This document shows positions 28,807 through 36,471 of a stretch of DNA of 64,000 bases, piece after piece. A model generated the notes under the pieces. That model was not told the origin of the DNA and did no database searches. It saw only the letters and a program-made list of their open reading frames with translations. Where the stretch lies: positions 46,803 through 110,802 of the forward strand of contig NZ_FNRA01000015.1 in the NCBI RefSeq assembly GCF_900107535.1, in the 5' to 3' direction. The position numbers and the translations under genes were made by a program. This DNA comes from Pedobacter hartonius (lineage in GTDB: Bacteria > Bacteroidota > Bacteroidia > Sphingobacteriales > Sphingobacteriaceae). Every line of letters begins with the position of its first letter. The first letter of the stretch is position 1.

Positions 28807-28814
28807 CAAAAGTA
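28807..28814 (-). promoter_or_regulatory. TAnnTTTG motif immediately before prmC
   Basis: TACTTTTG on the minus strand, 6 nt from the prmC ATG at 28800. Same octamer as the one before ribD on the other strand. Confidence 0.4.
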
Positions 28815-28837
28815 ACCAATAATGTTGCATGTGTGTG

Positions 28838-28853
28838 GTTGAAATATTTCAAC
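28838..28853. promoter_or_regulatory. 16-bp perfect palindrome between prmC and ribD
   Basis: GTTGAAATATTTCAAC is its own reverse complement. It lies between the divergent genes, 17 nt from the ribD-side TACTTTTG and 23 nt from the prmC-side one, where an operator or a symmetric regulator site could act on both. Confidence 0.45.
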
Positions 28854-28870
28854 ATCTCATAAATTGAAGC

Positions 28871-28878
28871 TACTTTTG
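28871..28878 (+). promoter_or_regulatory. TAnnTTTG motif immediately before ribD
   Basis: TACTTTTG, 4 nt before the ribD ATG. A TTTC 20 nt upstream (28847-28850, inside the palindrome) could serve as a weak -33 element. Confidence 0.45.
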
Positions 28879-28882
28879 TTTT

Positions 28883-29938
28883 ATGAGCGATGAATTATTC
28901 ATGAAACGCTGTCTTGAACTGGCAGAAATAGGGATTGGCAAGGTAAGTCCGAATCCTATGGTAGGCTGTGTAATTGTGAGTGGAGGGAAAGTTATCGGTG
29001 AAGGATATCATCAGAAATTTGGCGAAGGACATGCTGAAGTGAATGCGATACGGGCTGTGCTGGATGCTCATGGTGACGATGCTGCTGAACTTTTAAAAAA
29101 TGCTACGGTTTACGTCAGTCTTGAACCCTGCGCGCATTTTGGAAAGACACCGCCCTGTGCTGATCTGCTGATCCGCCATCAGGTTAAAAAAGTTGTGATC
29201 GGCAACCGGGATCCCTTTCCGGATGTAAACGGTAAGGGAATAGAAAAACTGCAGCGTGCAGGTATAGCCGTTGTGTATGGGATACTGAATGAGGAATGCC
29301 TGCATCTTAACCGCCGGTTTTTTACCAGGATTACACAGCAAAGGCCTTACATTATCCTGAAATGGGCCAGGACTGCCAACGGTTATTTTGCACCAAAAAA
29401 TACTGTGCAGCAATGGATCAGCGGACCGCTGGCAAAAAAACTGGTGCACAAATGGAGGACTGAAGAAGACGCCATTTTGATTGGAAAGCAGACTGCAATT
29501 GCAGATAACCCTCAGTTGAGTGCACGGGAATGGACGGGTAAGAATCCCCTAAGGATTGTGATTGACCGCAAGCTGGAGATCCCGGCAGACAACCATATGT
29601 ACAACGACCTTGCTAAAACTTTGGTGTTGAATGAAGTAAAAACCGATGTAGTTGGTAATATACACTTTATAGAAATGGAAGACATGCAATACTATCTTCC
29701 CCAAAAAATAGCCTTTCAGTTGTACCTGATGGATATACAGTCCATCATTATTGAAGGCGGCGCCAATATTCTCAATCAGTTTATTTCATCTGATCTGTGG
29801 GATGAGGCAAGGGTTTTCAACTCTTCAACCAACTGGGAAACGGGCGTATTTTCCCCCCAGATCAATGGCAGGATCACATCGGTGACGGCGATTGATGAGG
29901 GTTACTTAACAATTTATGAAAACATAAACAATCAATGA
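28883..29938 (+). CDS. ribD: Bifunctional riboflavin deaminase/reductase
   Basis: 351 residues. The N-terminal deaminase has the zinc motifs HAEVNA (His50, Glu52) and PCAHFGKTPPCA; the C-terminal ~200 residues are the RibD reductase domain (IIEGGANILNQF). It carries out the second and third steps of riboflavin synthesis from GTP. It overlaps the EamA gene by 4 nt (ATGA), so the two are translationally coupled. No FMN riboswitch was seen upstream. Confidence 0.93.
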   Translation: MSDELFMKRCLELAEIGIGKVSPNPMVGCVIVSGGKVIGEGYHQKFGEGHAEVNAIRAVLDAHGDDAAELLKNATVYVSLEPCAHFGKTPPCADLLIRHQVKKVVIGNRDPFPDVNGKGIEKLQRAGIAVVYGILNEECLHLNRRFFTRITQQRPYIILKWARTANGYFAPKNTVQQWISGPLAKKLVHKWRTEEDAILIGKQTAIADNPQLSAREWTGKNPLRIVIDRKLEIPADNHMYNDLAKTLVLNEVKTDVVGNIHFIEMEDMQYYLPQKIAFQLYLMDIQSIIIEGGANILNQFISSDLWDEARVFNSSTNWETGVFSPQINGRITSVTAIDEGYLTIYENINNQ

Positions 29939-30798
29939 TATACATATTTTTAAGTATCTGCTGCAGTGTAACTGTGGCAGTGCTGCTTAAACTGGCGAAG
30001 AGATATCAGATCAATGTGTTACAGGCCGTCATGTGGAACTATCTTGCAGCAATCCTGCTAAGCTTTGTTTTCTTCAGGCCTGTCCTGGATACTGTTGCTG
30101 TGCTCCCTTCGCCGCTAGTGGTTTTACTGGGAGTATTATTGCCCGTGCTTTTTCTGATCCTCTCCGCATCGGTGAGGAAGATTGGTATTGTGAAAACTGA
30201 TATTGCACAGCGGCTATCACTGTTTATTCCGATTCTTGCAGCATTGTTTCTCTTTGGCGAGAATTTTAGCAGATTGAAAATCGCCGGACTGATTGTAGGT
30301 TTTATAGCGATATTCCTGACGCTTTTCCGTAAGTCGGCCAGCAAGGCAGAAAAGTTCAGCTACGTCTATCCTGTTCTTGTTTTTATAGGCTTTGGTGTCA
30401 TTGATGTGCTTTTCAAGCAACTGGCTATAGATAAATCTATCCCCTATACCAGTGCATTGCTGGCTGTGTTTGGAGTGTCCTTTATTGTAGCCCTGTTGAT
30501 CCTGGCCTATACCGTGGTTCTGAAAAAGCAGAAAGTTCAGCTGATCAATTTTGCCTGCGGAATTGTGCTGGGCTGTTTTAACTTTTGCAATATCCTGTTT
30601 TATATGAAAGCGCACCGTGCGATGTCAGATAACCCCTCCACCGTTTTTGCGGCAATGAATATGGGAGTTATTTTACTCGGAAGTATCGTTGGTATCATGC
30701 TTTTTAAAGAAAAAGTAAGCCGCATCAATTATATTGGGATAGCCCTGGCCCTGACCGCCATCCTGTTAATCACCTTATCCCAGGCGAATGCTGTTTGA
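29935..30798 (+). CDS. EamA/DMT family transporter
   Basis: 287 residues with ten hydrophobic segments in two halves, each ending as in DMT/EamA permeases. Overlaps ribD upstream by 4 nt and the YigZ gene downstream by 11 nt. Position next to ribD suggests, but does not prove, export or uptake of a metabolite linked to flavin synthesis. Confidence 0.82.
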   Translation: MIYIFLSICCSVTVAVLLKLAKRYQINVLQAVMWNYLAAILLSFVFFRPVLDTVAVLPSPLVVLLGVLLPVLFLILSASVRKIGIVKTDIAQRLSLFIPILAALFLFGENFSRLKIAGLIVGFIAIFLTLFRKSASKAEKFSYVYPVLVFIGFGVIDVLFKQLAIDKSIPYTSALLAVFGVSFIVALLILAYTVVLKKQKVQLINFACGIVLGCFNFCNILFYMKAHRAMSDNPSTVFAAMNMGVILLGSIVGIMLFKEKVSRINYIGIALALTAILLITLSQANAV

Positions 30799-31402
30799 TG
30801 ATACCTATAAAGCGATAGCAGAGCCTGCTGAAGGACTTTTTAAGGATAAGGGAAGCAAGTTCATTGCCTTTGCATGGCCAATACTGTCAGATGCTGAAAT
30901 AAAGCCAATTCTGCTGAAGCTGCGCGCTGAGCATACCCGGGCAAATCACTTTTGTTATGCCTACAGACTCAGTCCAGACAGAAATGTATTCCGAGTGAAT
31001 GATGACGGAGAACCTTCGGGAACTGCCGGAAGACCCATTCTGAATATGCTGCTCTCCGCTGATCTGACCAACATACTCATTGTAGTGGTGCGTTATTTTG
31101 GCGGTACGCTGCTGGGGGTGCCTGGGCTGATCAATGCGTATAAATCGGCAGCAGCAGCAGCTGTTCAGGCTGCCCGGATCATTGAAAAAACCGTCAATGA
31201 CAGATACGAGCTTAAGTTTGATTACCTGGTGATGAACGATGTGATGCGTTTGATAAAGGAAGAACAGCTGACTGTTCTCGAACAGCATTTTGACAACGAA
31301 TGCAGGATCAATTTTGAGGTGAGGAAATCTCAATTGAATAAAGTGCTGCAAAGGATTGAAAATCAGGCTGGAATAGCTATCAAATATCTGAGTACAACAT
31401 AA
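30788..31402 (+). CDS. YigZ/IMPACT family protein
   Basis: 204 residues. DDGEPSGTAGRPIL and VVRYFGGTLLGVPGLI are the hallmarks of the YigZ (UPF0029/IMPACT) family, with a second ferredoxin-like domain at the C terminus. Links to translation control are known for the eukaryotic relatives; the bacterial role is unclear. Last gene of the ribD cluster. Confidence 0.9.
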   Translation: MLFDDTYKAIAEPAEGLFKDKGSKFIAFAWPILSDAEIKPILLKLRAEHTRANHFCYAYRLSPDRNVFRVNDDGEPSGTAGRPILNMLLSADLTNILIVVVRYFGGTLLGVPGLINAYKSAAAAAVQAARIIEKTVNDRYELKFDYLVMNDVMRLIKEEQLTVLEQHFDNECRINFEVRKSQLNKVLQRIENQAGIAIKYLSTT

Positions 31403-31452
31403 GTTATTTATCAATACCTTGTCATAATGATCAAAAGTTTGCTACCAATGGC

Positions 31453-31481
31453 ATTGTCCGATTATAATTGACATAAATTTG
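31453..31481 (+). promoter_or_regulatory. Candidate promoter of the Bcr-type exporter gene
   Basis: ATTG at 31453-31456, 17 nt spacer, TAAATTTG at 31474-31481, fitting the Bacteroidota -33/-7 pattern; the ATG is at 31511. Confidence 0.5.
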
Positions 31482-31510
31482 CCAGCGGCAGACGTTGCCT
31501 GTAAAACTTA

Positions 31511-32737
31511 ATGACTAAAAAAAGACACTTTTTTCTTATACTCCTTCTGGGTTCTCTTACTGCCCTTGGACCATTTTCTATCGACATGTACCTGCCCGGT
31601 TTCCCGGCAATTGCCAAAGATCTGCATACTACCGTCGCAAAGGTTTCCCTTTCCCTCTCCGGTTTTTTTATCGGGATTTCTGTGGGGCAGCTTCTATACG
31701 GCCCGCTGCTTGACCGTTTCGGCAGAAAAAAACCGCTGTATATTGGTTTAATTGTGTACATCATTGCCTCCATCGGCTGTGCTTATGCTATCAGCATCAA
31801 TGTGCTGATCGTATTGCGGTGTATACAGGCCATAGGAAGTTGTGCTGCAGCAGTAGCATCTGTTGCGATGGTGAGGGACTTGTTCCCTGTTTCTGAAAAT
31901 GCGAAAGTGTTTGCCTTATTGATGCTCGTTGTAGGTGTATCCCCAATGATAGCCCCTACGGTTGGCGGATATGTGACTACCGCTTTTGGATGGCATTCCG
32001 TATTCCTGGTGCTGATGGTGCTGGGGCTAGTGAATTTACTGGCCAGTATTTTTGGTTTACCCGAGAGTTATCAACCCGACAAAAGTATTTCTCTTAAACC
32101 AAGGCCAATTCTGAAAAATTTCCTCGTGGTATTGACAGAGCCGCAGTTCTACACCTATGCTTTAACGGGGGCAGTAGCTTTTTCAGGGCTTTTCGCCTAT
32201 GTAGCAGGCTCTCCGCTCCTGTTCATGGACATATTTGCCGTTAAGGAAGAAACATATGGATGGATCTTCGCATTTCTATCTATCGGCCTGATTGGTTCCA
32301 GCCAGGTGAATACGCTTTTGCTCAGGAAATACAGCAGTGAACAGCTGATTTTTGCAGCCCTGATCTGCCAGGCACTGACGGGTATAGTTTTCATCGTGGG
32401 AAGCTTCAACGGATGGTTCGGACTTTCTGCAACTATCTTTTTACTGTTTATCTTTTTGAGCTGCCTGGGTATTGCAAATCCGAATACCTCAGCCTTGTCT
32501 TTAGCTCCGTTTTCTAAAAACGGAGGCAGTGCTTCAGCCCTGATGGGAGCCATTCAGATGGGAATAGGAACACTGGCGTCCATTGGAGTAGGTTTGTTTG
32601 ATACACATTCTTCTCTGCCGATGGTGGCAATCATGGCCTCCACATCGCTTATTGCGCTGACCATCCTTTATTTTGGAAGGAAAAGAATTAAAAATAAAGT
32701 GGAAGCCAGTAAAGATGGCGATGTAGCATTTCATTAA
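31511..32737 (+). CDS. Bcr/CflA family multidrug efflux MFS transporter
   Basis: 408 residues, twelve membrane segments. The start (LGSLTALGPFSIDMYLPGFP) and loop motif GPLLDRFGRKKPL are typical of Bcr/CflA drug:H+ antiporters. Substrates unknown. It ends 1 nt before the stop of the convergent mscS gene. Confidence 0.88.
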   Translation: MTKKRHFFLILLLGSLTALGPFSIDMYLPGFPAIAKDLHTTVAKVSLSLSGFFIGISVGQLLYGPLLDRFGRKKPLYIGLIVYIIASIGCAYAISINVLIVLRCIQAIGSCAAAVASVAMVRDLFPVSENAKVFALLMLVVGVSPMIAPTVGGYVTTAFGWHSVFLVLMVLGLVNLLASIFGLPESYQPDKSISLKPRPILKNFLVVLTEPQFYTYALTGAVAFSGLFAYVAGSPLLFMDIFAVKEETYGWIFAFLSIGLIGSSQVNTLLLRKYSSEQLIFAALICQALTGIVFIVGSFNGWFGLSATIFLLFIFLSCLGIANPNTSALSLAPFSKNGGSASALMGAIQMGIGTLASIGVGLFDTHSSLPMVAIMASTSLIALTILYFGRKRIKNKVEASKDGDVAFH

Positions 32738-32738
32738 C

Positions 32739-33557
32739 TTATTTTGCTGTGATACCGGGAAGGGCAATGGCTCCATCTTTCAGCGCACGCACCAGCTTTT
32801 CCTGAAAGATGAGTTTTGCGTCGTTAAAGCCATGTGAATTGAGCCAGACGCTGATCATTACCCTATAGCCGCTTTCTTCGAGCAGAACAACCCCTACGCG
32901 GTGTTTGGGGGTCTTCAGGATATCCTCAGATTTTTTAATGGTTTCCTCAGTAATTTTCAATATCTCGTCATAATCGATGCCATAGCTAAACTTCATTTCG
33001 ATATCCAGCCTGCGGCTTCCCTGTGTACTGATATTGATGATCACTTCATTTGATAGCTTGCCATTGGGTACAATGACCAGCCGGTTATCAAAAGTGGTTA
33101 CGGTGGTGTAAAAGATCTCGATATTGGTCACTGTTCCTTCCTGTCCCTGTGCGATGATATTATCACCTACTTTGAATGGCTTGAGCATGAGGATGAGCAC
33201 CCCGCTCGCAAAATTCTGCAGCGTACCCGAAAGTGCCAGGCCTGCGGCTACGCCTAAAGCACCAATTAGTGCTGCAAATATGGTCATCTGAATGCCAATG
33301 AACTGCATTACCGTAAAAAACAGCAGGATCCGCAATACGGCAACGGACAGACTGATAAAAAAAGGTTTGATCGAGGGATCTACATTTTTTGTGTGTAATC
33401 CGCTCTGCATCCATTTTGAAAAGAGTTTGATCAGCCATAAGCCAATACAAAGTATGGCAATTCCGATCAGTATATTCGGGCCCTTGTCTAAGATCCAGTT
33501 AAAGGCTTTGTCGTAAAACTGTAGGGTGCGGTCTGTATTGGCTTGTTCTTTTATCAT
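32739..33557 (-). CDS. MscS-type mechanosensitive channel
   Basis: 272 residues: three N-terminal membrane helices, with the pore-lining third helix GALGVAAGLALSGTLQNFASG followed by the beta domain (PFKVGDNIIAQGQEGTV) and the C-terminal alpha/beta domain. It releases solutes when membrane tension rises on osmotic downshift. Same size as E. coli MscS. Confidence 0.9.
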   Translation of the reverse strand: MIKEQANTDRTLQFYDKAFNWILDKGPNILIGIAILCIGLWLIKLFSKWMQSGLHTKNVDPSIKPFFISLSVAVLRILLFFTVMQFIGIQMTIFAALIGALGVAAGLALSGTLQNFASGVLILMLKPFKVGDNIIAQGQEGTVTNIEIFYTTVTTFDNRLVIVPNGKLSNEVIINISTQGSRRLDIEMKFSYGIDYDEILKITEETIKKSEDILKTPKHRVGVVLLEESGYRVMISVWLNSHGFNDAKLIFQEKLVRALKDGAIALPGITAK

Positions 33558-33647
33558 TATGCATCATATCAATTGATAACGTATAACGTCATCCGAATCA
33601 AAAAGTTTAAGCATTTCTAAAAAACGGAAAACAAATAATGCAGGCAT

Positions 33648-33998
33648 ATGTTCAATTTATACATCAATTGGAAATATATGTTTAGCAAAACAACACATAG
33701 TCTGACTGTCTCAGCAGCGAAGAGATTGTTGGATACAAATAGGACAGATACTGTAAGCACTGCAAAACGACTACTCTCTATACTCGCGGGAGTTTATATC
33801 TTCCAGCGGGGAGTCCGGAGTATTACCCAACACCCGATAACCAGTATTCAGGAAGCTTTTCTCGGTGTGTTTCTAATATATGATGCTGTGAATGGCATCA
33901 AAGAAACTTATCCGAAAAAGCCTACAGAGATCTCTCAGATCCGCAGAAACCAGATACAGGGAAATGACCCTGCAAGTGCCACCCCTGCATTTGTTTAA
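33648..33998 (+). CDS. Hypothetical small membrane protein (116 aa)
   Basis: Two hydrophobic stretches (LLSILAGVYIFQRGV and AFLGVFLIYDAV) arranged as in small DUF2892-like inner membrane proteins, with a polar C-terminal tail. I cannot assign a family with certainty. An in-frame ATG at 33678 is an alternative start. A hairpin follows the stop. Confidence 0.55.
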   Translation: MFNLYINWKYMFSKTTHSLTVSAAKRLLDTNRTDTVSTAKRLLSILAGVYIFQRGVRSITQHPITSIQEAFLGVFLIYDAVNGIKETYPKKPTEISQIRRNQIQGNDPASATPAFV

Positions 33999-34009
33999 AT
34001 GCTATCGCG

Positions 34010-34033
34010 GGCCGTCTGTTTCCATAGACGGCC
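34010..34033 (+). terminator. Probable terminator
   Basis: GGCCGTCT / AGACGGCC stem, 8-nt loop, followed by a modest T-rich stretch, 11 nt after the stop of the small membrane protein gene. Confidence 0.6.
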
Positions 34034-34087
34034 TCTGCTTTATATTCAATTCCAGCCGGCTCAATCTATGGTAAACCCGCTTTCCAT

Positions 34088-34474
34088 CTATAACCGGTTG
34101 CTCATCGTTTCGTTCAGCTTGTAAAAAAAGTCTGACAGCTTGCTGAGCTCCTCTTTCAGGTATATGCAATGCCTGAACCTGTATAGTTCATTTTCGTTCA
34201 TCAGGTAAAGCTCAGGCAGCCTGGAAAGCATTTCCAGCACGTGCAGGATGAGATGGTTGATTTTAGTGACATTATGGTTTAAAAAGATACCAGAATGCAC
34301 ACCAAAAATCAGGATATCCATCGAGGCTCTTAGCCTGATCCGGCGCATCTCAGCGGTCAGGAACCTGTCATCCATGAATTCCGTTAACGGTGTGTCTCTT
34401 GCCCCCATCTTTTTGATCAGGAAACTGAGCAGGCCAAGCTCATTCAAACTTTCGGCTAAATAATAATAGAGCAT
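34088..34474 (-). CDS. Hypothetical helical protein downstream of the sigma factor (128 aa)
   Basis: No recognised family. It looks almost wholly alpha-helical, with Leu/Ile-rich amphipathic stretches and no signal peptide or membrane segment. It starts 30 nt after the sigma factor gene stop, so the two are probably one operon. A partner or regulator of that sigma factor is one possible role; this is only inferred from position. Confidence 0.6.
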   Translation of the reverse strand: MLYYYLAESLNELGLLSFLIKKMGARDTPLTEFMDDRFLTAEMRRIRLRASMDILIFGVHSGIFLNHNVTKINHLILHVLEMLSRLPELYLMNENELYRFRHCIYLKEELSKLSDFFYKLNETMSNRL

Positions 34475-34504
34475 TTTATTGATTTATAGGTTGATAGCTT
34501 ATGG

Positions 34505-35350
34505 TTATTCAATTCTTCCCTGCATTCTTGATCTTAACTTTTTTATTCCTCTATCTTTTAACTGCCTTACCCGCTCCTTACTTAAATTGACAAGCGAAGC
34601 AATATCATCGAGGGAGACGGGCATTGTACCCGCCAGGCCAAAATACAGCCGTAATATTTCTGCCTCCCTGTGCGGCAGTATACTGAGCATCTTTCCCACA
34701 TCATAAACCTCATCTGCTAGCGCCAGCTGATTGTCAGGAGGCGCGTAATGACCGGGAATCATGTCCAGCATTGTTGAGTCTGTTTCGTCGTTCAGTCCGC
34801 TGTCCAGTGAGGCGGATTTATAGGCTCGGTACATATAGTCTGTAATTTTCATTTCATCTATATTGATCTCCGCTGCTATTTCTTCCAGCGTTGGAATGCG
34901 TTCCAGGTGCTGTTCCAGATAAGAAATGGCTTTGTTGATCAGGGAAATGGAATTGATCAGGTTCAGCGGCAGCCGTATGATCCGGGTTTGTTCGGCAATA
35001 GCCAGTATGATCATTTGCCTGATCCACCAGACGGCAAACGAAATAAACTTGAATCCCTTAGTATGGTCAAATTTTGTAGCTGCCTTGATCAGGCCAAGGT
35101 TACCTTCATTGATAAGATCACCCAGGGATAACCCGCGGTGCTGATATTTTTTGGCCACTGACACCACAAACCTGAGATTCGCATTTACCAGACGTTCAAC
35201 CGCGTTAAGGTCCCCCTCTTTGATCCTTTGTGACAGCCACACTTCTTCATCGATAGTTAACAAGGGGATCTTCGCAATTTCTGCCATATACCTGTTAATG
35301 GATTCCGCATCCCTCCCGGTAATAGATGAACTCAGTTTTAACTCTTTCAT
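34505..35350 (-). CDS. Group 2 (RpoD-like) sigma-70 factor
   Basis: About 281 residues: region 1.2 (NRYMAEIAKIPLLT), region 2 (ANLRFVVSVAKKYQHRGLSL, GFKFISFAVWWIRQMII), region 3 and region 4.2 with the helix-turn-helix VSLDDIASLVNLSKERVRQL. It has the length and plan of the short primary sigma of Bacteroidota, but differs at places expected to be constant in the housekeeping factor (for example WWIRQMIILAIAEQTRIIRL), so I read it as a secondary paralog. The longer frame starts at TTG 35386; the ATG at 35350 gives MKELKLSSSITGRDAES. Confidence 0.85.
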   Translation of the reverse strand: MKELKLSSSITGRDAESINRYMAEIAKIPLLTIDEEVWLSQRIKEGDLNAVERLVNANLRFVVSVAKKYQHRGLSLGDLINEGNLGLIKAATKFDHTKGFKFISFAVWWIRQMIILAIAEQTRIIRLPLNLINSISLINKAISYLEQHLERIPTLEEIAAEINIDEMKITDYMYRAYKSASLDSGLNDETDSTMLDMIPGHYAPPDNQLALADEVYDVGKMLSILPHREAEILRLYFGLAGTMPVSLDDIASLVNLSKERVRQLKDRGIKKLRSRMQGRIE

Positions 35351-35374
35351 AGGCGCCTGAATAGAAATACAAAT

Positions 35375-35388
35375 CTTTGAATTCAAAG
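35375..35388. promoter_or_regulatory. 14-bp palindrome upstream of the sigma factor gene
   Basis: CTTTGAATTCAAAG is a perfect palindrome 24 nt before the sigma ATG, placed where it could cover the sigma promoter or leader. Confidence 0.35.
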
Positions 35389-35429
35389 CTTAAGAAGAAA
35401 ACAAATGGCCAATAAAAGAAAATTATTCG

Positions 35430-35479
35430 CAAATAACATGTATATATTAAATATTAATTCAAATAACCGTGTATTTATT
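35430..35479. repeat. Pair of ~20-bp direct repeats in the sigma/Lrp divergent region
   Basis: CAAATAACATGTATATATT (35430-35448) and CAAATAACCGTGTATTTATT (35460-35479) share an identical first eight bases and the same AT-rich end, 30 bp apart (about three helical turns). This spacing suits cooperative binding of a dimeric regulator such as the divergent Lrp-type protein. Confidence 0.45.
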
Positions 35480-35569
35480 CGATAAATAAGAATAATATTC
35501 TAATATGGACTTAATTTGCCCTTTTGAGTTAATTTTAAAGATTGACTGTTAAAACCTAAAAACATAAAA

Positions 35570-36031
35570 ATGAAAAACGAGTTGGACGAATTGGATAAAT
35601 CCATTCTGAGATTATTACAAAACGACGGCACCCTATCTTTCAAGCAAATTGGTGCCATGCTGAAGAAATCCCCTACAACCATATTTGGGCGGATAAGAAA
35701 ACTGAGAAAAAAGGCAGCTATCCTTCACACGCGTGCGCTGCTCAACGGAAAGCTGTTGGGCTTTGGAATCACCGGTTACATCTACCTGAAAGTATTCAAT
35801 CATTCCGGCGCTAACATGGAGCTGTTTAAGTCCAGCCTCCTGCAGATCAAGGGAGTATGTGGCTGTACCAGTATTACCGGACAAAACAGCATGAAAATAA
35901 AAATTGCTGCGATTGACCCCATTTCATTTAACCTGATCAAAGATAAGATTGCCGCTTTACAGGATGTGAGTGTAGTAGACAGTTATGTTGAACTTCAGGA
36001 AATTATTCCCGACAAGGGCTTTGATTTTTGA
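35570..36031 (+). CDS. Lrp/AsnC family transcriptional regulator
   Basis: 153 residues: N-terminal winged helix (LDKSILRLLQNDGTLSFKQI, then SPTTIFGRIRKLRKKAAIL) and a C-terminal RAM-type sensing domain (IKGVCGCTSITGQNSMKIKI). Lrp-type proteins bind DNA as dimers to octamers and often regulate neighbouring genes in response to amino acids. It is divergent from the sigma factor gene across 219 nt. A terminator follows. Confidence 0.85.
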   Translation: MKNELDELDKSILRLLQNDGTLSFKQIGAMLKKSPTTIFGRIRKLRKKAAILHTRALLNGKLLGFGITGYIYLKVFNHSGANMELFKSSLLQIKGVCGCTSITGQNSMKIKIAAIDPISFNLIKDKIAALQDVSVVDSYVELQEIIPDKGFDF

Positions 36032-36053
36032 AACGTGGTAAATAACTGAATCC

Positions 36054-36092
36054 GCCCCGAAATTGTAATAGCGTATGCAATTTTGGGGCTTT
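36054..36092 (+). terminator. Terminator after the Lrp-type gene
   Basis: GCCCC (36054-36058) pairs with GGGGC (36085-36089) and AAATTG (36060-36065) with CAATTT (36078-36083), one G-U pair between, then TTTCT. Confidence 0.7.
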
Positions 36093-36147
36093 CTGACCCA
36101 AACATTCCCAAAGCCCATTGGTTTTACAACCATTAAAGAATCAGCTT

Positions 36148-36348
36148 ATGCCATCAACCGTTATAGAACACTTCAGTTATGATCCGGATTCATCTACCCT
36201 AACCATCATTTTTGTATCCGGTAATGTATATAGCTATAAAGATGTGCCCCGGAAGGTCTACCGTTCATTAAAAATTGCCGGTTCAAAAGGAAGGTATTTC
36301 AATCATTTCATCAGGAACAAATTTGAGTTCGAACACCTGCAGATTTAG
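36148..36348 (+). CDS. KTSC domain protein (66 aa)
   Basis: A small single-domain protein: FSYDPDSSTLTIIFVSGNVY, then VPRKVYRSLKIAGSKGRYFN, matching the KTSC domain found alone or fused to lysyl-tRNA-synthetase-like and other proteins. Function unknown. The frame extends to TTG 36118; ATG 36148 is preferred. Confidence 0.8.
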   Translation: MPSTVIEHFSYDPDSSTLTIIFVSGNVYSYKDVPRKVYRSLKIAGSKGRYFNHFIRNKFEFEHLQI

Positions 36349-36471
36349 CCGGAGTATTTCCGATAGGTAATAATGAGGACCTCGATCAGCATCAGCCGGA
36401 TATCATGAAAATGCTCATGATCGCGTCGTAACCGATAAAAAACAATTAAGTTTGCATCTTAATTTTAAAAG

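Noticed and set aside
30887..31414. 175-aa open frame on the minus strand
   Set aside because: Antisense to the YigZ gene, which carries its family signatures.
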